The translations under genes and the position numbers were made by a program. A DNA stretch of 24,791 nt, from contig JAAAIG010000595.1 of the NCBI GenBank assembly GCA_015852425.1, positions 1 to 24,791 of the forward strand. The letters run 5' to 3'. The notes beneath the pieces were generated by a model. It had not been told where the DNA came from, did not search any database, and was given only the letters and a program-made list of their open reading frames with translations. Below, piece by piece: positions 18,452-24,791 of the stretch. How positions within the stretch are numbered: position 1 is the stretch's first letter; each line of letters begins with the position of its first letter. This stretch comes from Gryganskiella cystojenkinii (taxonomy: Eukaryota; Mortierellomycota; Mortierellomycetes; Mortierellales; Mortierellaceae).

Positions 18452-20570
18452 ATGACCAAGAAAGTCAAATCCACCAAAAAGATCTCCAAGGAGGCGTTGA
18501 CGCAGATTGCGGTCGCGCAAGCTAAACACAACAAAACACTTCAGTTACCTTCTGTGACTTTGATTGCCACAGCTGCCATGACAGCAGCCCGAGAAGAGTG
18601 TGCGGCCAAGGTCGATGCCATCGTGGCGGAATGTCTCGAGAACAATTGCAAGTTTCGGGATGCAAAATTTGACCTGTTGAACGATCGACGCAACTGTCTG
18701 TATTCCTCCTTGATCTCCGAGACGGTTTACAATGATATTGCGGGCACGAAACGGTTGTCGGATCTTTTCAGGAACCCAGTCTTCTTTTTGAATGGCGCGA
18801 GTCCTGATGATATCAAACAGGTAAACAAAAAAAAATGAAAGGGGGAGGGATTTTTGCATGCATGAGAAAAACCAAAAAATGAACTAAAAAATATGTTATC
18901 GGATGGCTGACTTTTTTTTTTTTTTGGGCTGTGTCCATTTCTTTCTTTCGTTACCCCTGCATGATTTTAAGGGCTCTGTGGGTGACTGTTGGTTCGTGGC
19001 TTCCTTGGCCGTGATCTCCAATATCCCTGGACTACTCGAACAACTCTGTGTCAAGAAGAACGAAGATGTTGGCGTGTACGGATTCATCTTTTTCAAGGAC
19101 GGGGATTGGGTTTCGACCGTGGTGGACGATCAACTCTTTTACAAGATTGATGCGCAGTCCTGCCGTCGTTCACTCTATTTCAGCTCTTGTAACGAGGAAC
19201 GCGAATCCTGGTTACCGTTGATGGAAAAGGCCTATGCCAAGATTCATGGCGATTACGAGACCCTTACAGGCGGCTATACTGCCGAGGGAATCGAAGATCT
19301 GACGGGAGGCATCGCTTCAATGATGTTCTCGTCCGATATCTTGGACAAGGACCGGTTCTGGAACGAGGAGATGAAACAGGTCAACAAGTCGACGTTGATG
19401 GGTTGTTCGATCAATTTCCAAGAGACAGATGCTGAGAAGCATGGTATTCAAAGCGGTCATGCGTACAGTGTCCTTAGCACGGCCGAATGGGAGGGTGAAC
19501 GACTAGTACATGTAAGTTTAAATGTGACTTTTTTCATACGAGGGCCTGATGTCATGATGTCATTAGTAACCTTTGCATCACTACATTCTGGAAACAAATA
19601 CCCCTAGGTCCGTAACCCTTGGGGCGAGATCGAGTGGAACGGGGATTGGTCTGACCAGTCCGAAAAATGGACACCCGAGGCGATCAAGGCACTGAAGCAC
19701 GAGGACAAGAACGATGGACGGTTCTGGATGCCGTACAAGGACTGGCTCCGTATTTTCACAACCATTGACCGCTGCAGAGTCTTTGATGCTTCTTGGTCTG
19801 TGGCCTCGTCTTGGATTCCCTACAATGTCGAACCGCGTTCGCAGGGTCAATTCCATTTCACGTTGAACCAGGCGTCTGAAACCGTCGTGGTCCTGTCACA
19901 ACCAGACACACGATATTATGGATCGTTCAACGCCGATTTCCTGTACACGCTCTCGTTCCATGTGTACGAGGACAAGACCAAAAAGTTGATCAAGCGAGCC
20001 AAGATCACGGTCCCGTACTCGAAACGGTCTGTGAACTGTGAATTGAAACTCCAGGCAGGGTCCTACACGGTGATTCCGCATGTTCAACGGGAACCGACCG
20101 ATATCTTGCCCGAGGCCGGGACGGCTGGGGAGGATGAGGACAATGCGATTAGTCCCTCCACCCGCCCGAATGATGTTCAGGTTATGGTCGAGGCGGTCAA
20201 GATGGACAAGAGTTCGTTCATGTTTCAACAACGCAAGGCCTCGTTGATCCGATCCATGTCGATTGCCAGAATGATGGGTAGAAAGCTGTTGGGCGTGGAT
20301 GATGAGGATTATGAACAGGAGGAATTACCAAAGGAGTTGGAGGAGGAGAACTGGCAATTGATGTTGGGTCTAAGAATTTATAGTCATGATCCGTCCGTGT
20401 CTTTGGATGGTCGTGCGGGGACCCATCCGGCGTTGAAGCAACAGCAAGAAGGAGAGGCTGCGGCAGCAGCGGAGCCGGAGGAGGTCACAGCCACGTTGGT
20501 TGATAAGAAAGAGCTAGTCTCTGAGCCGGAGGAGGAAGAGACGGTCAAGGAGGTTGGGAAGGAGGAGTAA
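18452..20570 (+). CDS. Calpain-type cysteine protease
   Basis: Intracellular papain-fold protease of the calpain (C2) family. Exons 18452-18820, 18972-19511, 19608-20570; introns 151 and 96 nt, both phase 0; 623 residues. The full triad is present: C129 in GSVGDCWFVASLA, H286 in SGHAYSVL, N306 in RNPWGEIEW. Residues 1-100 form a Lys/Ala-rich N-terminal region leading into the usual pre-catalytic segment (FRDAKFDLL, DLFRNPVFFLNG). After the catalytic core comes a beta-sandwich (CBSW, formerly domain III) from about DGRFWMPYKDWLRIFTTIDRCRV, with the GQFHFTLNQASETVVVLSQPD strands. No EF-hand domain follows; instead an acidic Glu/Ala-rich tail (about 550-623). The stop TAA lies inside a GTAAGT string, so a further exon is formally possible, but the only nearby acceptor choices lead to early stops. 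Substrate unknown; Rim13/PalB-like and other fungal calpains are alternatives. Confidence 0.93.
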
Positions 20571-22926
20571 GTATCCATTTTCTAGTACCGTACAAGCCAG
20601 ATTGTAAACCTAAGGACCGAAAGACCAAAACAAAAAAACTAAAAAAAAGTCACACGTCCTTGTAAAAACTATCTTCCGATGGTGGTGCTATGGTTTTTTG
20701 TTTTTTTACATCGCTCCAACTCTTTTTGCTTTCTTGGAGTTGGAGGAAATTGACAACCCCTCCCCCTTCGAGACAGTCGTGCACGCCGATAATACACTGG
20801 AGTCCGTGATGGCTCTTTTTAATGTCATGGATAGGGGGTTCGGTGGCAAGGATCGTCTTTTGATGGTCAAAGGGAAGTGGTCAAGGAGGAGAGGAGGGAA
20901 GTGGGAAGTGACGAGAATGAGAGTCACTGCCAGCAATCCTGAAACAAGAACACCGCCTCCCTTTTCAGTTGTTGAGGTTTATCCTGTCTTTTTTTACAAT
21001 ACGTTTTTTTGCTCTCCTCTCCCTTGTGTGATAATGATGATTGATGGGGGATGGGAACGCGAAAATATGCATGCTTGCGTGTTGGTTGAAATCTTGCTGT
21101 CCCGCCTCAAATTACATGGTTGTTTCTTATTTTGCGATAAGAGAGCTGTTTTCTTGTATCAATTGTTTCCTCGTTGGGTGTGAACAGCAGAAGGCGAAAA
21201 AAGGAGTGTTGTCTGGACTCGCGTTCGACCTTTCTCTTGAGAGCCGCCGAGGAATTTCCTGTGATCATAACAAAAATGGAAGACAGGAACTGCGGCAAAC
21301 AAAACCACTATGAACGGCGACCAAAAAAAATAAAACAAAAAAAGGATAAACTTCAACGAGAGAGAAAAAAGACAAGAAGTTCACCACTGTGCGAGGGTAC
21401 AAGATGGGAGGAATGTGTCTAGAGTAGACTACTCTTCATTTGAAATGAAATATCAAAAAAGTAATTTGCGGGTTGACAAACGCGTAAGCTGATCCTTTGA
21501 GCCCCAGTGGAGTGAAGGGAACAAAGACGTTGCGCCCTCGGATCGCCAGACTTTTCACTTCAAGCTAACGCTGTTCTCACCCTGTGATGTGTTTTGATCT
21601 TAAAAAGTAAAATTGTTACCTATGATCCGCTTTTTCTGTCCCTGTGGCCCTAAAGGACCGTTGAGGACTAGCAGGGGACCTTTTTTGTTGGTCCTGGCCC
21701 TGAGGACGGAAACAGACCAATCCCTCTAAGTAGACTTTGTTGAATATCTTTTTTTATTTTTAACTTTTTTTTTTCAGGTCCATGACGATCTCTTCCTACA
21801 AAAGATGGGATAGATGAAATGAAATTTTGAAGAATGTCCCCTTCTGTTCTTCTCTCTTTTGATCTGCCCGTTGAAGAATGGAACAGGGGAACAAGGGGCG
21901 AAAGAAGAGGAGCCTTCGGTCAATCGTTCAATACTGATGCCAAGAGAGTGATTATGTTTAGCAATGACGACTTCGTGTCGTTGCTCTTCCTTGGACCGAA
22001 AAACAAGCAACCCCTGGTTTGATCTGTTTTTTGACAGTTAAAAACAAAAATTACGATCTAGAGGCTCTCATTCCAATTCACTCATAAGAGAGATGGCTGT
22101 GCTGTGGTAGTTTACAGGACAAAAGGGGTGCAGAGGGGGGTAATCTATTTTCTGTTAGTTGCGGGACCTTGATCTGACTCTTTGCCACTGGGACTATAGT
22201 ATTTTCTTTCATTTGCTTGTTGGGTTCATCAGATAAAGTCTCGGGTCAAGTCCCGGAGTCATTTTTTTTTTTTAAGAATGTAAAAAAAAAATGCCACTGT
22301 TCTATTGAGGTCATTGCTTTGCCCATTATCACTTTTGAGTGTGTCTCTCTCTTTTAATTGTTGTTGAGCGCATGTTCTTCCGTGAACGAACAACAAAATT
22401 TTCGAGCCCCAAAACACTTTCAACTCCTATATTGCACGCTCCAGTTGAATGGTGACTAAAGAGAGAAATTCACCGGACCAAAGAAAATCAATGCAAAGAA
22501 AAGGCTCTCATCTTTTTTGGTTTTTTTGTTTTTGTCGACTGGTGTTCCCCTGCCTCCGTCTCCCCCTGTCCGTCAAACAACTAATTTAACAAACCACCCA
22601 CACGCAGAGAGAGAGCAAAAACTCTAAGCTCAGCCAACATGTAACCGTGAAACTATGTTCCAGAAATGAACGCTAGGAAGAAGTTCCAGCTGCCAAATGA
22701 TTTCCTTTTTGAAGGGGCACTATTTCTTCCCCGACTATTCTCTTTTTTTTTCACTCTTTGTCTTTTCCTCCTTCCTTTTACTTTACCCTCTACTCCTCTA
22801 TTCCCTTGGTCCTCTTACTCTTTTCTTTCTCTCATATATACCCTACCTCTCTGCCCATCCCCTCTTCCCTCCTTTCATCTTCAACCTCGACTCAACGACA
22901 CCTAACACGTACCTTTACACGACAAA
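20571..22926. other. Long gene-poor region downstream of the calpain gene; promoter of the LPMO-like gene at right end
   Basis: No supported gene in about 2.35 kb. The + frame 20698-21183 (161 codons) has a moderately complex middle (EEIDNPSPFETVVHADNTLESV) that I cannot assign; its ends are T-rich and non-protein-like. 21620-21720 holds several GGACC/GGTCC repeats able to form a small hairpin around a T run. 22175-22273 is a tRNA-like oddity (see findings). 22740-22910 is a very pyrimidine-rich tract with CATATATA near 22832, typical of a highly used fungal promoter and 5' UTR for the gene starting at 22927. Confidence 0.45.
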
Positions 22927-23937
22927 ATGAAGGCTATTACTCTTGCCAGCAGTGTCGTCCTGGCGGCGACCACGCTCTTCTCTCTTTTGACCCCTACCTC
23001 GGCCCACATGGCCATCTCCAACCCTCCTGCCCAGGCAGGTCCCTGGTCCAAGAACCCCTCTGGAGCTGTTCATGCCTGGATCGGTTACCAAGGAAAGAAG
23101 TACCCATGCGGTAAGCTGGCTTGTCTCTATCAAACATGTTTCTCGTCCCTTTCTTGCCAAAAAAATTTCGTCCTTGACTGGATATTTTCAGTTCAGGAAC
23201 AAAAGCTGTTCCTTTTTTTGTCGGCATTTTTCTTATTTTGGTGCCCTGTTCGCTAATTTACGATTCGCTCCCGTCTTTTCTAACTCTTTTTGGCTTTTCT
23301 TACCTGCCCTCCTCCATCAACAATTCTCCTGCCCACAAAACAATCTCTGCATTAAAACAAAAACATAGGTGGTTACAAGAAGGGTCCCGTCACGACCTAC
23401 AAGGCCGGACAGATCATCCCCGTCCGTTTCTGGAACTTTGAGATCAAAGACTACAAAAAATTCCCCCCACCTAACGGTCTTACCCAGTCCCGCCATGGTG
23501 GTGGTGCCTGCGAGTTCTCCCTGTCCTATGACGGTGGCAAGACCTGGCGTGTCATTGGTCAGTACACCAAGACGTGCCCCGATATCTATTACGAGTGGCC
23601 CGTTCAAATTCCCCATAACGTCCCCTCCTGCTCCGATTCGAACAAGTGCCTGTTCTCGTTCTCGTGGACGGCCTGGTCAACAGAACAGTTCTACCATCAC
23701 TGCGCGAACGTGATCATCAAGGGTGCCAAGGATGGCAAGCTCCCCGAGCTGGCCATGACCACCGTCGATGTGAAACAGCTCGGTGAGAAGTACAACGTTC
23801 ATGCGAATGGTGACAACAAGGATACAAAGTCCTCGGGCCCTGATCCCAACGAGCGCAAGCTGAACACGAACGGTTATTTCGCCTATGGTGGCCAGGCTGG
23901 CAAGAAGGGTCTCAACTTGGGACTCATCAAGAGCTAA
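22927..23937 (+). CDS. Secreted histidine-brace protein, probable lytic polysaccharide monooxygenase (AA11-like)
   Basis: Predicted extracellular copper enzyme that would oxidatively cleave a polysaccharide; chitin is a guess from the AA11 resemblance. Exons 22927-23110 and 23369-23937, intron 258 nt, phase 1; 250 residues. Signal peptide 1-26 (hydrophobic core to TPTSA) cleaved so that H27 becomes the mature N-terminus, as needed for a histidine brace. The second brace His is H104 in RHGGGACEFSLSYDGGKTW, a layout seen in AA11-type enzymes, and Y170 in FYHHCANVIIKG fits the axial ligand. Six cysteines (61, 109, 131, 149, 155, 173) could form three disulfides. After about 180 there is a polar C-terminal region without a recognised binding domain. 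The start is the first ATG after the pyrimidine-rich leader. AA9, AA16 or a non-catalytic copper-binding relative are alternatives; the family number is uncertain. Confidence 0.78.
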
Positions 23938-24031
23938 ATTATCTTTAACCTTTTCTTCCGCCAGAGACGGCGAATGAAAGGATGGTCAGCGTGGCTGTTT
24001 GAGTATCTTTGTTGTTCTCTTCATATTTCGT

Positions 24032-24037
24032 AATAAA
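24032..24037 (+). terminator. Possible poly(A) signal AATAAA of the LPMO-like gene
   Basis: AATAAA 95 nt after the stop codon, just before a run of 13 C (24043-24055) that begins the repeat-rich right end. Confidence 0.45.
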
Positions 24038-24042
24038 AAAAT

Positions 24043-24180
24043 CCCCCCCCCCCCCGTAACAATCAACCGTTCACAGGGAGTACAAAAAATTTTCCAGACT
24101 CCTGTAAATCTGCTTCCTTTGGTTCATTTTCAGTGCCCACCCCGTGAGATGTGCGTTTTTCACACTCCGTGAGAACGACT
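24043..24180. repeat. Degenerate repeat copy 1
   Basis: Starts with 13 C and CCGTAACAATCA, then AACCGTTCACAGGG, a T-rich middle, TTTTCAGTGCCCACCCCGTGAGAT and TCCGTGAGAAC. The order of these blocks matches copy 2 at 24531-24680. Identity is low to moderate outside the blocks. Confidence 0.55.
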
Positions 24181-24791
24181 AGAAATATGCGCACATAAGC
24201 TTCCCCGTCGAAAGAAAGACGAACAATATCTGGTGGCCATATCATTGCGTGCCTCTGGGAATGCTCGAACAATCATGAACACAGCCCTTTCACACGTTAA
24301 ATCAACCCTACTCCAACAACCGTTTCGCGTACATTTTCACTCTCTGTTACTTCCTATTTACTCTCTTGGTCGCTCTCTACTCCTTTCTATATGCCCTCAT
24401 GACCGCAGAGTTGATGCTCATGGGACGTGATGAGATTGCCACCAGATATGATCTCTGTAGGTACAGTAAATTTACTGCCACCTCTTGCCCGAATTTCCAC
24501 CCAAATTTTAAAGGACTAATGTAAATTCAGTGCCCCCCGTAACAATCACTGTCCACGGGGGGTAAAAATTTCTTTTGAGCCCAAAGTTACACCCGTCAAA
24601 ACTTGTCTGGGGACCGCTTTCAGCACCCCCACCCTGTGAGATTGGGTTTTTTTTGCATTCTCAATCCCGTAAGAATCGTTTCTTGAACCATGTTCACGGG
24701 GGCTTGGTGAGATTACCACCATATTTTCTGGGACTTTTGGTTTCGTGAATGGCGACAGCAAACGACCAAGGACAATCAAGAAATACTATTG
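24181..24791. repeat. Repeat-rich right end, no gene recognised
   Basis: Apart from copy 2, GAGATTGCCACCAGATAT (24432-24449) recurs as GAGATTACCACCATAT (24710-24725) and, inverted, as ATATCTGGTGGCCATATC (24226-24243). A 14 bp palindrome CAGTAAATTTACTG lies at 24464-24477. Motifs of the form CCCGTRAGAATY/CCGTGAGATT are scattered through 24053-24720. No transposase or other coding frame is visible; a non-autonomous element or the end of a larger one outside the window is possible. Confidence 0.45.
24531..24680. repeat. Degenerate repeat copy 2 with terminal hairpin
   Basis: Starts TGCCCCCCGTAACAATCACT; CCCCCCGT (24533-24540) and ACGGGGGG (24555-24562) form a perfect 8 bp inverted repeat with a 14 nt loop. 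Then a middle part, CAGCACCCCCACCCTGTGAGAT, a T run and AATCCCGTAAGAATC. Same block order as copy 1. Confidence 0.6.

Noticed and set aside
20571..21183. Extra calpain exon after the GTAAGT at the stop codon (possible acceptor near 20741)
   Set aside because: Joining in the required phase gives an early stop and no family-like sequence; the TAA at 20568-20570 is kept.
21620..21720. GGACC/GGTCC-rich stretch as a structured RNA
   Set aside because: Only a 5 bp stem around a T-rich loop could be formed convincingly; no known RNA family recognised.

Overview
The window looks like nuclear DNA of a filamentous fungus, most likely an early-diverging one (Mortierella-like Mucoromycota is my best guess, not proven). 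Reasons: spliced genes with mostly 90-320 nt GT...AG introns, T/C-rich promoters, AT-rich spacers, and fungal-type products (C2-AGC kinase of Sch9 type, Sam37/metaxin, Rev1, calpain, secreted LPMO-like enzyme). All exon joins were deduced by eye from reading frame, splice signals and family motifs.

Layout, left to right. (1) 462-1237 (-): 5' part of a class-3 aldehyde dehydrogenase, cut by the window edge; it shares a ~590 bp divergent spacer with (2) 1831-2979 (+): thymidylate synthase, 2 exons. (3) 3232-4915 (+): Sam37/metaxin-like mitochondrial outer-membrane protein, 6 exons with one GC-AG intron. It converges on (4) 5064-10394 (-): REV1 translesion polymerase, 10 exons, 1458 codons, with BRCT, catalytic core, three ubiquitin-binding motifs and a C-terminal domain. 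(5) 11015-12930: a ~1.9 kb inverted duplication (palindrome) carrying two divergent copies of a small secreted cysteine-rich protein gene, one intact (-) and one frameshifted (+), followed at 13275-13510 by a decayed copy of the REV1 5' end. (6) 13983-17564 (+): C2-domain AGC kinase, Sch9-like, 3 exons. (7) 18452-20570 (+): calpain-type cysteine protease, 3 exons. (8) 20571-22926: long stretch without a recognisable gene. (9) 22927-23937 (+): secreted histidine-brace (LPMO-like) protein, 2 exons. (10) 24043-24791: degenerate repeats that may be the edge of a mobile element.

Most genes are single-copy housekeeping functions without an operon-like relationship. Thymidylate synthase (dTMP supply) and REV1 (damage bypass) both belong to DNA replication and repair, and each has a sequence resembling a G1/S promoter box upstream, but such short motifs are expected by chance. 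The accessory, most unusual part is the palindrome between REV1 and the kinase: its two gene copies keep nearly identical promoters and signal peptides but very different mature cysteine-rich peptides.
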